In this document: piece after piece, positions 9,006 through 17,358 of the stretch
Numbering within the stretch: position 1 is the stretch's first letter
Layout: each line of letters starts with the position of its first letter
NCBI RefSeq assembly: GCF_018598175.1
Contig: NZ_JAHESE010000021.1
Coordinates: 60,827 to 124,826, forward strand
Length of the DNA: 64,000 nt
Source: Dawidia cretensis
Lineage (GTDB): Bacteria; Bacteroidota; Bacteroidia; Cytophagales; Cyclobacteriaceae
Direction of reading: 5' to 3'
Made by a program: the position numbers and the translations under genes
Notes under the pieces: model-generated
Seen by the model: only the letters and a program-made list of their open reading frames with translations
What the model was told of the DNA's origin: nothing
Database searches by the model: none

Positions 9006-9989
9006 ATGAAGAAGAGAAAATTAAACGGGCTGGAAGTATCGGCCATTGGTTACGGCTGCATGGGTCTCAGCATGGGCTACGGCACCGCGCCGGATAAAGA
9101 CGAGGCCATCCGCCTGATCCATCGCGTCTATGACCTGGGGTGCACATTCTTTGACACCGCCGAGCTATACGGCATGGGCGCCAATGAGCAGCTAGTGGGC
9201 GAGGCGCTGAAAGATCGTCGCGACAAGGTTGTGATTGCAACAAAATTCTTGCTGACAGAAAAAGGCACCGAATACAATACGACGGGACGATTGATGCAGG
9301 GATTGAGAAGTCGCCTGGAGAACTCGCTGAAGAGATTGGACACAGACCACGTCGCGTTGTATTATCAACACCGCGTAAACAAAGACATTCCCGTGGAAGA
9401 CATCGCCTACTGCATGGGCGAGTTCATCAAAGAAGGAAAGATAGCGGGCTGGGGGCAGTCGCAGGCAACCGTGGAAGAAATACGACGCGCACATGCCATA
9501 ACACCATTAACGGCTATACAAAGTGAGTACTCCATCATGGAACGCACGTTTGAAAAGGATGTACTGCCTGTATGTGAAGCGCTCGGCATCGGATTCGTAC
9601 CGTTCTCGCCGTTGGCCAATGGATTTTTATCGGGTAAGGTCAATCCCGAAACAAATTATACCGGCATGGACGCCCGGCGCGTGATCACCCGGTTTGATAA
9701 GGACAATATGCTGGCAAATCAGCCGCTGCTGGATGTGATCCGTCAATTTGCTACGGCCAGGCATGCCACCCCGGCACAGATCTCGCTGGCGTGGATGCTG
9801 CACAAGAAAGATTTCATCGTGCCCATTCCCGGCTCACGAAATGCAGAACGTATCGAAGAGAATCTTGATGCAGCAGCCGTTACGTTGACGGACGCCGAAT
9901 ATACCGCCATCGAAGCGGAGCTGGCAAAGATCGAAGTTCACGGCAATCGAACCGATGAAGATATTGCCAGGCTGAGATCGCTCAAGTAA
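9006..9989 (+). CDS. aldo/keto reductase
   Basis: A 327-residue NADPH-dependent TIM-barrel oxidoreductase. The start MKKRKLNGLEVSAIGYG at 9006 is the family's natural one; an in-frame extension upstream has no homology-like content. The catalytic tetrad is visible: Asp50 and Tyr55 (DTAELYG), Lys80 (VIATK) and His122 (YYQHR). The C-terminal NADPH-binding loop shows IPGSRNAERIEENL. It resembles the Tas/YajO-like branch that reduces aldehydes and ketones; the physiological substrate is unknown. It follows an AraC regulator and is closed by a strong terminator shared with the convergent SusD gene. Confidence 0.93.
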   Translation: MKKRKLNGLEVSAIGYGCMGLSMGYGTAPDKDEAIRLIHRVYDLGCTFFDTAELYGMGANEQLVGEALKDRRDKVVIATKFLLTEKGTEYNTTGRLMQGLRSRLENSLKRLDTDHVALYYQHRVNKDIPVEDIAYCMGEFIKEGKIAGWGQSQATVEEIRRAHAITPLTAIQSEYSIMERTFEKDVLPVCEALGIGFVPFSPLANGFLSGKVNPETNYTGMDARRVITRFDKDNMLANQPLLDVIRQFATARHATPAQISLAWMLHKKDFIVPIPGSRNAERIEENLDAAAVTLTDAEYTAIEAELAKIEVHGNRTDEDIARLRSLK

Positions 9990-10020
9990 GGTTGTAGAGA
10001 GCATGAACCTATCGATAAAA

Positions 10021-10053
10021 AAAGCCCGGGGTCTTCACGATCCCGGGCTTCTA
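10021..10053. terminator. bidirectional intrinsic terminator
   Basis: A hairpin with stem AAAGCCCGGG / CCCGGGCTT and a loop of about 11 nt lies between the convergent aldo/keto reductase and SusD genes. An A-run precedes it and a T-rich stretch follows. Confidence 0.8.
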
Positions 10054-10070
10054 TGCTTAAATAGATTTTT

Positions 10071-11510
10071 CTATTCCTTGTCAAACCATAACCGCGTGAT
10101 CAATGCGTCCGTGCCCTGGGCATTCACCGCATCGCGATAACTGTTTCCGTTCAGCGATTGCTCGCTACCCGGGTAAATAAACCGCAATGGAATCTTTCCA
10201 TTCAGTACACCGGCTGCCGCAGGCGTTAGCTGCGGATAATCCAGGCGGCGCCATTCGCTAAAAGCTTCGGGACCCTGGCCAAACAACGAAATCCACTTCT
10301 GCGTGCCGATAGATTCGCGGAAATTCGTCGCGTTGTATTGTACCGCCGGTTGAGCCAGGTAATCGGCAATGACGGTTGCGTCGGTAATACCGAACTGCTG
10401 TAGCGATGCGGTAATCGCTTTTTCATACAATGCTTCAGCATCGCCGGTGACAATTCCGCGTGCTACTGCTTCGGCCTGGTTGAACAATACTTCAGCATAG
10501 GTCAACACTACACCGGGTGCTTCCGGTCGTAAGAAATAGGCACCCGGCTTTGATGTTTTGGAAAAGCCAATGGCGCTGGCGTCTGAGGGCAACAAACCGT
10601 TCGGCAGACCGACATAGACTTCGTTTGTCACTTCTGCCGTCGGGGCGGCAAATACCGGCAAACGCGGATCGTTCAGCGTGCGCAGGGTCTCTACGATGGA
10701 GCGGCTGACGCGATAGTCGTCACGCGTTTCAAAGTTCGCGGCAATGGGGTTCTGGTTCGGAGAGCTGAGATATACCAGGCGGGCATGCTCAGCATTGCTG
10801 CTAATGATCGGTTCATCCTGCAGGTCGATGATCACCTCGTCTGCCTTGTCTTCCGCCTGATCGACGATGCGCAGGGCGTATCGCAGGCGCAAGGCATTGC
10901 CAAACTTAATCCAGTTGGTAATATTGTTACCGTATAGAATGTCACCCGCAATGGCGGGGCCATTCGGATCAAGCAGATCGACCGCAGTTTTCAGATCGTC
11001 CAGAATACCGGGGTACACAACGTCCTGGCCATCGTACGCCGGTGTGAGGGTAGACCCGATCTGCGCGGCCTGCCGGTATGGAACCGCGCCGTACAGGTCC
11101 GTGAGGTTGGCAAACAGCCACGAACGCAGGATCAGCGCCACGCCCTTGTAGTTAGTGTTACCCGACTGTTCCGCCACCCGGATAATCTCTGTCAGGTCCT
11201 GGATACCGACAGAGTAGTAGGTTTTCCAGGCCGTTTCAAAACTGGTGTTTGTGAACCGGTACCGATCCTCGTCCGTATACTGAACCTTGGCGAAATGCTG
11301 TACAAAAAGCAACGTGCTGTTTTCATTGTTTTCAACGCCCCAGTACGTGTCGACCGACGACTTGATCACGTTTGTCAGCAAGTAGTCGGGTTGGGCAGTC
11401 GATGCTTCGTTGGGATTGATATTGGTATCCTCCAGACTGTCGCCACACGCCACGGCGAGTGCCGCAACGATAACAAGGGATACAATTTTTTTGATATAGC
11501 GCGTATTCAT
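10071..11510 (-). CDS. SusD/RagB-family outer-membrane lipoprotein
   Basis: A 479-residue surface lipoprotein that acts as the lid of a SusC transporter. The ATG at 11510 (MNTRYIKK) is chosen over an in-frame TTG at 11522, because it gives a clean lipoprotein signal with cysteine 22 (AALAVAC) followed by Gly-Asp-Ser. The length and the RagB-like segments (for example FTNTSFETAWKTYY, YALRIVDQ) fit the SusD-like family with TPR helices. It directly follows the SusC gene, only 12 bp after its stop, and must be co-transcribed. The ligand (glycan, peptide or other oligomer) cannot be deduced because no glycoside hydrolase or polysaccharide lyase gene lies nearby. Confidence 0.95.
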   Translation of the reverse strand: MNTRYIKKIVSLVIVAALAVACGDSLEDTNINPNEASTAQPDYLLTNVIKSSVDTYWGVENNENSTLLFVQHFAKVQYTDEDRYRFTNTSFETAWKTYYSVGIQDLTEIIRVAEQSGNTNYKGVALILRSWLFANLTDLYGAVPYRQAAQIGSTLTPAYDGQDVVYPGILDDLKTAVDLLDPNGPAIAGDILYGNNITNWIKFGNALRLRYALRIVDQAEDKADEVIIDLQDEPIISSNAEHARLVYLSSPNQNPIAANFETRDDYRVSRSIVETLRTLNDPRLPVFAAPTAEVTNEVYVGLPNGLLPSDASAIGFSKTSKPGAYFLRPEAPGVVLTYAEVLFNQAEAVARGIVTGDAEALYEKAITASLQQFGITDATVIADYLAQPAVQYNATNFRESIGTQKWISLFGQGPEAFSEWRRLDYPQLTPAAAGVLNGKIPLRFIYPGSEQSLNGNSYRDAVNAQGTDALITRLWFDKE

Positions 11511-11522
11511 AGTGAGCGTCAA

Positions 11523-14500
11523 TTAAAAATTCAACGTAATGTTAAAGCCATAGCTGCGGGTAGTCGGCAGCGTTAGGGACTCCAGGCCCTGCGCATTGCC
11601 GGTGCTAAGCGCTGTTTCCGGATCGATGTGGGGCACGTCTTTGTGAATGATCCACAGGTTACGGCCCACGAGCGCCACCGTGGCCGACTGGAAGCCTATA
11701 CGCCGCGTAAGCGAAGAAGGTATGGCATAGCCAAGCTTTATCTCGCGCAGCTTGACAAAAGTGGCATCAAAGGTATTGTGCTCGCCAATGTCAGACAGTG
11801 TTTTATAATATGTCGGCGCCGAGGCAATCGTTGTGTTGGGGCTGCCGTCGGCATTCACGCCGTTGAATAAGATCCCATCGTGATACACGGTGGAGCCATC
11901 GGGTGCAGAAGCATTGTGGTCGGGCAGCGGCGCAGTCCGGGTGACCTGGTTTCCATCTTTGTACAGGTAGTATGGAAGTCCGCCGTGATCAGCATCACGT
12001 CCTTCCAGTGTTTCGATCAATACACCGGTTTCGAGACCCGTCGAGCGTGTGCCGGAGTATATCTGGCCGCCCATGCGCACATCAATCAGGAAGCTCAGGC
12101 TAACACCTTTGTACGACACGGCATTGTTAATGCCGCCGATCCAATCCGGCGTAAACCGACCCAGAATCTTGTTACTGGGATCGCGCGCCGGCGTGCCATC
12201 CTCGTTCACCACGATCTGACCTTTGTCGTTCCGCAAGAAGGCCGATCCAAACAGCACACCGTAGGGCTCGCCTACACCGGCGCGTACTTCTACGCCGCCG
12301 GTGCCCAGAAGATACGATTTCAGTTCTCCCGCTTTATCCAGCTCTACCACCTTGCTCACGTTCTTCGCCCAGTTCGCGCTCACCTCCCAGCGGAAGCCGC
12401 CAGGTGTAAGGACCGGCACACCGGTAAGCTGTAATTCAACACCGCGGTTTTCAATCTCGCCCGCATTCACGAGCGCGGATGTATACCCGGTGCTGGGGCT
12501 CACGCCCACACTCAGGATTTGATTTTTACTACGTGTAAAATAATAGCTGGCATCTACACTGATACGGTCGTTGAGGAAGCTCGCTTCCACACCGGCTTCT
12601 GTGGAAGTGGTGGTCTCAGGCTTCAGGTTAGGGTTTAAGTAACTGTCGGAAGTCGTCAGGCGGGGATTGGCTATTGAATTGACAGTTAAGGGAGCACTAA
12701 ACGGATAGGTGTTCACAAGTTTATACGGCTCGGCATCCTTTCCAACTTTAGACCAGCCGCCGCGTACTTTAACAAACGGCACCGCATTGCCGGCAAAACC
12801 CAGCGCTTCAGACAATACCACACTGGCGTTAACAGAAGGGTAGAAATACGAGTTGCTGCCCGAAGGCAACGTACTGGACCAGTCGTTGCGTGCTGTCAGG
12901 TTCAGGAAGGCATAGTTGCGGAATCCTACCTGACCGGAAGCAAACAAGCTATAGATTTTTTGACGACTCAGCGTATTGCTGGACTGCAGCGGGTCGCGTG
13001 AGTTGGTCAGTGTATACAAATCCCGCACCGCCAGTCGATTGGCCAACTGGTTGTTCTCTTCCTGGAATCGATATTGATAGTTGGCACCCCCTAACACGTC
13101 GATGTTAAAGTCCGGGGTAACGTCTTTCTTATAGTTCAGTGTAAACTGCGTGTTGTTTTCGTTTATCGTATAGCCGATCTCCTGGTACGAGCCAAACGGC
13201 GTGCCGTTGGTACCATAGGCTATTCTGATCTTACGCCGGTCATTGTAGTAGTCGTTTCCCGTGCGGAAGTTGGCTGTCAGGCCTTCCACAATCTTATAGC
13301 TCAGGTTTACGTTGCCAAAGAAACGATCACGGCGTTGGCTCGTTGTATTTTTGTAGGCGACCCAGTACGGATTGCTGTAAAAACTGTGGTTCCAGTTGAT
13401 GTCGTTGCCATTTTCGTCTTCGTAATCTTTCAGACGTTTGGTGTCCACCTGGCGTCCAAACCAGGTAAACTGCAACATGGTGCTGCTGGCGCGTCTTCCG
13501 AAAGTACCCGGAAGATTGTCCGACTCTGTTCGTATAAAGTTAGCGCTGGTAGACAACACTACTTTCGGATGCAGGGTATAGGTAGTATTGATGCTGAATG
13601 AATTTTTTGTCTGGTCGCTGTTGGGAACAACACCCTTTTGCTTCGAGTTGTTATACGAGAAGCGGTAGTCGAAACCTTCTTTCGCACCAGAAATGGCAAT
13701 GCCATTGTTGAGCGTGTGGCCCGTTACAAAGAAGTCCTTTACGTTATCCGGATGTGGCAGAAAAGGCACAGCCTCACCGTTGGAATAGAATTGTGGAATG
13801 AGTCTGCCGTCCATCTTCGGCCCCCAGCTTTCATCAACCCCGTCGTTGATGCCTCCGTTTCTTCCGTCGACATACGAGAACTCTCCACCCGCTCCCTGAC
13901 CGTACACGTTCTGGTAATCGGGCAACACCAGCAGGTTCTCAAAGGTAGCACCCGACGTGACCTGGATACCCAGGCCATGTTTGCCGCCACGGCCTTTTTT
14001 GGTGTTGATAATAATAACACCGTTCGCCGCACGCGAGCCATAGAGGGCCGCAGCATTAGGACCTTTCAATACACTGATAGACTCGATGTCTTCCGTGTTG
14101 ATGTCGGAGATGGCGTTGGGGAAATCGCGCGAAGCGTCAGACTTTGTCAGTTGCGAGTTGTCCACGGGCAGACCATCCACCACAAACAAAGGCTGGTTGT
14201 TACCGGCAATAGAAGTCTCGCCGCGAATCACAATGCGCGACGAGCCCATGTTGCCCTGGCTATTGGTAACGCGCACGCCAGCAACCTTACCCGACAGCGC
14301 GTTCACGAGATTGTTCTCGCGCGCCTCGCTCAGTTGGTTTGACTTTACTTCCTGCACCGTATACCCCAGGGACTTTTTCTCCTTGGTGATACCCAGCGCG
14401 GTGACAACAATTTCTTCGAGCTTACCCTCGTCGTCTTGTAGTGTGACGCTAAACGTGGTCTGATTCCCAACCGGCACTTCGATATTTTTGAAGCCGATAT

Positions 14501-14723
14501 AGGTGATCAACAACACATCTGTCGATGCAGCTTGCAGAACGAACTTACCGTTGGCGTCTGTTTGCACACCACGGGTAGTACCCTTCACAATAACGTTAGC
14601 ACCGGGCAACGGCGTGCCGTCGGTGCCAATAACAGTCCCTTCTACCGTCTTGTCTTGTGCCCAGGCGTAGGTCGTGACCAGTAAAAAAAAGACAATACAA
14701 ATCCTTCGTACAAATTTTTCCAT
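11523..14723 (-). CDS. SusC/RagA-family TonB-linked outer-membrane transporter
   Basis: A 1066-residue TonB-dependent outer-membrane beta-barrel that imports large nutrients with its SusD partner. Residues 1-22 are a Sec signal peptide (ending YAWAQ). Residues ~25-105 form a CarboxypepD_reg-like domain (DGTPLPGANVIVKGT). Residues ~115-235 form the plug, with the family hallmark SVLKGPNAAALYGSRAANGVIIINTKKG. The remainder is the barrel, ending RSYGFNITLNF with a terminal phenylalanine. No N-terminal FecR-interacting extension is present, so direct anti-sigma signalling is not expected. A canonical promoter lies 75-105 bp upstream. Confidence 0.97.
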   Translation of the reverse strand: MEKFVRRICIVFFLLVTTYAWAQDKTVEGTVIGTDGTPLPGANVIVKGTTRGVQTDANGKFVLQAASTDVLLITYIGFKNIEVPVGNQTTFSVTLQDDEGKLEEIVVTALGITKEKKSLGYTVQEVKSNQLSEARENNLVNALSGKVAGVRVTNSQGNMGSSRIVIRGETSIAGNNQPLFVVDGLPVDNSQLTKSDASRDFPNAISDINTEDIESISVLKGPNAAALYGSRAANGVIIINTKKGRGGKHGLGIQVTSGATFENLLVLPDYQNVYGQGAGGEFSYVDGRNGGINDGVDESWGPKMDGRLIPQFYSNGEAVPFLPHPDNVKDFFVTGHTLNNGIAISGAKEGFDYRFSYNNSKQKGVVPNSDQTKNSFSINTTYTLHPKVVLSTSANFIRTESDNLPGTFGRRASSTMLQFTWFGRQVDTKRLKDYEDENGNDINWNHSFYSNPYWVAYKNTTSQRRDRFFGNVNLSYKIVEGLTANFRTGNDYYNDRRKIRIAYGTNGTPFGSYQEIGYTINENNTQFTLNYKKDVTPDFNIDVLGGANYQYRFQEENNQLANRLAVRDLYTLTNSRDPLQSSNTLSRQKIYSLFASGQVGFRNYAFLNLTARNDWSSTLPSGSNSYFYPSVNASVVLSEALGFAGNAVPFVKVRGGWSKVGKDAEPYKLVNTYPFSAPLTVNSIANPRLTTSDSYLNPNLKPETTTSTEAGVEASFLNDRISVDASYYFTRSKNQILSVGVSPSTGYTSALVNAGEIENRGVELQLTGVPVLTPGGFRWEVSANWAKNVSKVVELDKAGELKSYLLGTGGVEVRAGVGEPYGVLFGSAFLRNDKGQIVVNEDGTPARDPSNKILGRFTPDWIGGINNAVSYKGVSLSFLIDVRMGGQIYSGTRSTGLETGVLIETLEGRDADHGGLPYYLYKDGNQVTRTAPLPDHNASAPDGSTVYHDGILFNGVNADGSPNTTIASAPTYYKTLSDIGEHNTFDATFVKLREIKLGYAIPSSLTRRIGFQSATVALVGRNLWIIHKDVPHIDPETALSTGNAQGLESLTLPTTRSYGFNITLNF

Positions 14724-14798
14724 TGCACTTGCTTTAGTAATGAGTGTTAAGTTTTAAAAAATAGGTTAGGAGCCCAGGTGGTGGGTAAATGGGTGAGA

Positions 14799-14829
14799 CA
14801 AAAGTATTACATTTCTAATGCCTACCAAA
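14799..14829 (-). promoter_or_regulatory. Bacteroidota-type promoter of the SusCD operon
   Basis: On the minus strand TTTG (14829-14826) and TACTTTTG (14806-14799) are separated by 19 bp, the textbook -33/-7 arrangement. It lies about 76 bp before the SusC ATG. Confidence 0.75.
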
Positions 14830-14940
14830 CTTATGGATTAATAAATAAGGAGACATCATCTCCGGAGCATTGACAGTCAACGAGATGAATCATGAAAAAA
14901 AATATCAGACGTGCACGCGCACGAGTCAGAATATTATGGT

Positions 14941-14990
14941 TGGCGCGAGTCGATCTCCCCCAGAATGGAGTAGCTATCAGACTCGCGCCA
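14941..14990. repeat. REP-like hairpin with GGCGCGAG ends
   Basis: TGGCGCGAGTC at 14941-14951 is the exact reverse complement of GACTCGCGCCA at 14980-14990, with a 28-nt loop. It lies in the 276-bp gap between the zinc protease stop and the SusC promoter. It shares its GGCGC(A/G)AG boundary with hairpins at 24953 and 38717. It might also act as a weak terminator for the protease gene, but no T-run follows. Confidence 0.55.
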
Positions 14991-14999
14991 GAGTATAGA

Positions 15000-16118
15000 T
15001 TAAATTACCATCAACGATCCCATTCCTTCACTACTCGAATAGAATAATCTGACACGCACAACATACTCGCGTCCTTTAATCAGTCGTAAGTGAAGCTTGG
15101 AGTTTAAGTTTGTTCCGCTATCGTCGTCTCCTGCAATATAAACTTCTTCGCCTCCGGTCCGCTCGAACAGCACCATCACAGTATCCAGGGCACCAAACGT
15201 TTGGATTTTATACCTCCTGTTGACCGTGGGTTTAAAAATGAAGTTTTTCTGTTCACCGGGCTTGATATCGAGCGGTGCAGATTTGGCAACCGTCAACTTT
15301 GTATAGTCCGCCGGTGCCAGGGGTGGGTAAAACTTCCTGACGAACTCCTTATCCTTCGCAGACAGACCACCTGCCGGGAAAATTCCATTTTTGAAAGCAG
15401 CCGGTTCTTTGATCAGGCCCGCTCCAAACGGATAATGCATGACCGAGTTCGGATCGTGCGTAGACCCTTCCACTTCGTTCACCGGTAACTTTCGAATGAT
15501 GTTGTGAAAGGTCGTTTCGCGGCTCCAGTTATTCGGCGGCGCTGCGAGGGCGGCATAGACCGCATCTTCGTCCCATACAATGCCGGCGTTGGGGTTTTGG
15601 TGTTCGTGCGGTGCGCCGAGGGTGTGACCAATTTCATGAATGGCGGTGTCAATGTCGTTGGCGATGCTCCAGCCAAAGTTCATGGTTCGCTCATTCGGCG
15701 AACCGGCCACGTCAATGATGTCGCGGCCCACATACGACCACGCGCCGTCGCCGCGCATAAAGCCGATTCGAATCTCCGCGTCTTCCTTGTTGCTCACCTC
15801 TTCGAACTCGAGGCCGATGCCTTGTTTCTTCCACGTAGCAAAGGCCTCTTTGACAACATTCTTTTGTGTCGCGTCGCCTTTCCACGATGCAGGCGAGCCA
15901 TCGCTGCCGGTGAAGAAATAATACCGCAGCTTGGTGCCGTTGACCCATTTCCGATCCGACAGCAGGATCATCGCCGCCCGGAAACCGCTTACGTCCGCGT
16001 CAAATGTTCGCGGCGGTGTTGATACAAGTGTACAATACTTCGGATGCGAGACCGCGCTGCCATTACTGGCGGCTGCGCTCTTAACAGAGGAGGAGGGGGA
16101 GGAGGTTTTTTTGACCAT
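15000..16118 (-). CDS. metzincin-type zinc metalloprotease with C-terminal PPC-like domain
   Basis: A 372-residue zinc endopeptidase resembling astacin/M12A proteins. The zinc site HEIGHTLGAPHEHQ follows the HExxHxxGxxHE pattern, and the Met-turn SVMHYPFG lies ~60 residues later. A substrate-domain motif RKWVNGTKLRYYFF occurs near residue 55. Residues ~275-372 look like a pre-peptidase C-terminal (PPC) beta-sandwich (IAGDDDSGTNLNSK). The start MVKKTSS at 16118 is chosen because a longer in-frame extension reads back through a terminator hairpin. The N-terminus is Ser/Lys/Ala-rich with no signal peptide. A lone cysteine (HPKYCTL) before the catalytic domain could act as a cysteine switch, which is speculation. 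Confidence 0.88.
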   Translation of the reverse strand: MVKKTSSPSSSVKSAAASNGSAVSHPKYCTLVSTPPRTFDADVSGFRAAMILLSDRKWVNGTKLRYYFFTGSDGSPASWKGDATQKNVVKEAFATWKKQGIGLEFEEVSNKEDAEIRIGFMRGDGAWSYVGRDIIDVAGSPNERTMNFGWSIANDIDTAIHEIGHTLGAPHEHQNPNAGIVWDEDAVYAALAAPPNNWSRETTFHNIIRKLPVNEVEGSTHDPNSVMHYPFGAGLIKEPAAFKNGIFPAGGLSAKDKEFVRKFYPPLAPADYTKLTVAKSAPLDIKPGEQKNFIFKPTVNRRYKIQTFGALDTVMVLFERTGGEEVYIAGDDDSGTNLNSKLHLRLIKGREYVVRVRLFYSSSEGMGSLMVI

Positions 16119-16129
16119 ATATGTAGGGG

Positions 16130-16178
16130 TTAAATAAAAAAGCCCATCCACCTGCCGGGGTTGGCAGATAGATGGGCT
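16130..16178 (-). terminator. intrinsic terminator of lipoprotein gene 16301-17080
   Basis: On the minus strand AGCCCATC...GATGGGCT, with an inner CTGCC/GGCAG pairing, is followed by TTTTTTATTT. It ends the upstream lipoprotein transcript and separates it from the protease start at 16118. Confidence 0.8.
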
Positions 16179-16300
16179 CGTCAATAAGTATATGAAACTC
16201 CGGAATTACCGTTGCAATTGCAAGCGGCCGCGAACGAAACGGGGTTTTTCCCGTACTATCTCTCGCGAAAAGTATAATTGTACACGTATGGTTTCTGCAG

Positions 16301-17080
16301 TTAACACCCTATCGGCACTTCAAAGACGATAAATCTTTCCACCATAATGCCCGTAGTATATGTCAGAACAACTTTCAGCGTAATACGACTGATGGAAACG
16401 CCACAGGGGAGACCCAGCGGGCCGTTACATTTCGCAGCGGACTCCACCCACGTATTTGTTTCACCACCAAAGGTAGCTTTGACAGCCTGTACAATTTCGT
16501 CACGTGTCACATCGGGAAATTGTTCAAAGTCTGCGTTGCTATACTCGGCTGTCTTAAAGCTTCCGTTTGCGATCTCTAATTTTTCCCAGTTGCCAACGTA
16601 GTGTTTCCACTCCATGAGCGTGATAACAGGACCTTCGCCGATCACAAAGAGACTGGTTTCATAATTTTGAAAGATCTCTACATGCTGAATAGAAGAGTCG
16701 GTTTTGATAGCATACGTCTGACCGGAGATCTGACGGGACAAGCCGAGTGCCACAACGATGGTGTCTTGATGGATCTCGTTAAAATAATCGTTGGTGTTGA
16801 CAATCTTTTCGAACGCGGCGGTCATGGAGAAGTTCTCGAACTGCAATAGAATGGTCGTGCGCGGGGCGTCGGGCGCTGGAGCGCGCATGGCAACTAAATT
16901 GTCCGAATTCTGTGCAGATTGTTCGTTCATGCCCGTGGAGTCGCTTTGTTCGGTAACAACCGGTTCCCTGGTTTTTGTACAAGACGACAGGATCGCCACA
17001 AAGGCAAGCATATACGCGGATTTGAGTATATTATAAAATGCGCTGCAACGACGTGGTAGGGCATATACTGTAAATTTCAT
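16301..17080 (-). CDS. hypothetical lipoprotein, 259 aa
   Basis: No family is recognised. The N-terminus has a positively charged region, a hydrophobic helix (about residues 20-33) and a lipobox ending in Cys34 (AILSSC), so the product is probably an exported lipoprotein. The mature part is mixed beta with several Thr/Val-rich strands and no catalytic motif that I can identify. Residues TWVESAAKCNGPLGLPCGVS contain two cysteines that could form a disulfide. The gene is followed by its own terminator and precedes the zinc protease on the same strand. It is divergent from the CBM9/beta-lactamase-like gene (278-bp gap with nothing obvious in it). Confidence 0.75.
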   Translation of the reverse strand: MKFTVYALPRRCSAFYNILKSAYMLAFVAILSSCTKTREPVVTEQSDSTGMNEQSAQNSDNLVAMRAPAPDAPRTTILLQFENFSMTAAFEKIVNTNDYFNEIHQDTIVVALGLSRQISGQTYAIKTDSSIQHVEIFQNYETSLFVIGEGPVITLMEWKHYVGNWEKLEIANGSFKTAEYSNADFEQFPDVTRDEIVQAVKATFGGETNTWVESAAKCNGPLGLPCGVSISRITLKVVLTYTTGIMVERFIVFEVPIGC

Positions 17081-17358
17081 TATTCAAGAATAAGTAAAAA
17101 AAAATGTATAATGAAAGCCAAATAAGTTGGTAGCTACCAGGGAAAGGCGGAGGTATACATGCATCCGGGTCCTTTTCTTTTGGCGGAGTAGTTCATAGTC
17201 GGACAAACAATGTCCGTGACTGAACGATCATTACCCGGGTTATCGCCGTGTATCCAGCGAAACGGCATCTGGCGTTCGAGTCGGGCGATTGGTTAGGTAT
17301 TTGTTATACAATTTTTACCGGGTTTGTAACCTTCCCACAAATTACCGGTCTAATCATT

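Noticed and set aside
16119-16184. N-terminal extension of the zinc protease
   Set aside because: It would be translated through a terminator hairpin with T-run, so the Met at 16118 is preferred.
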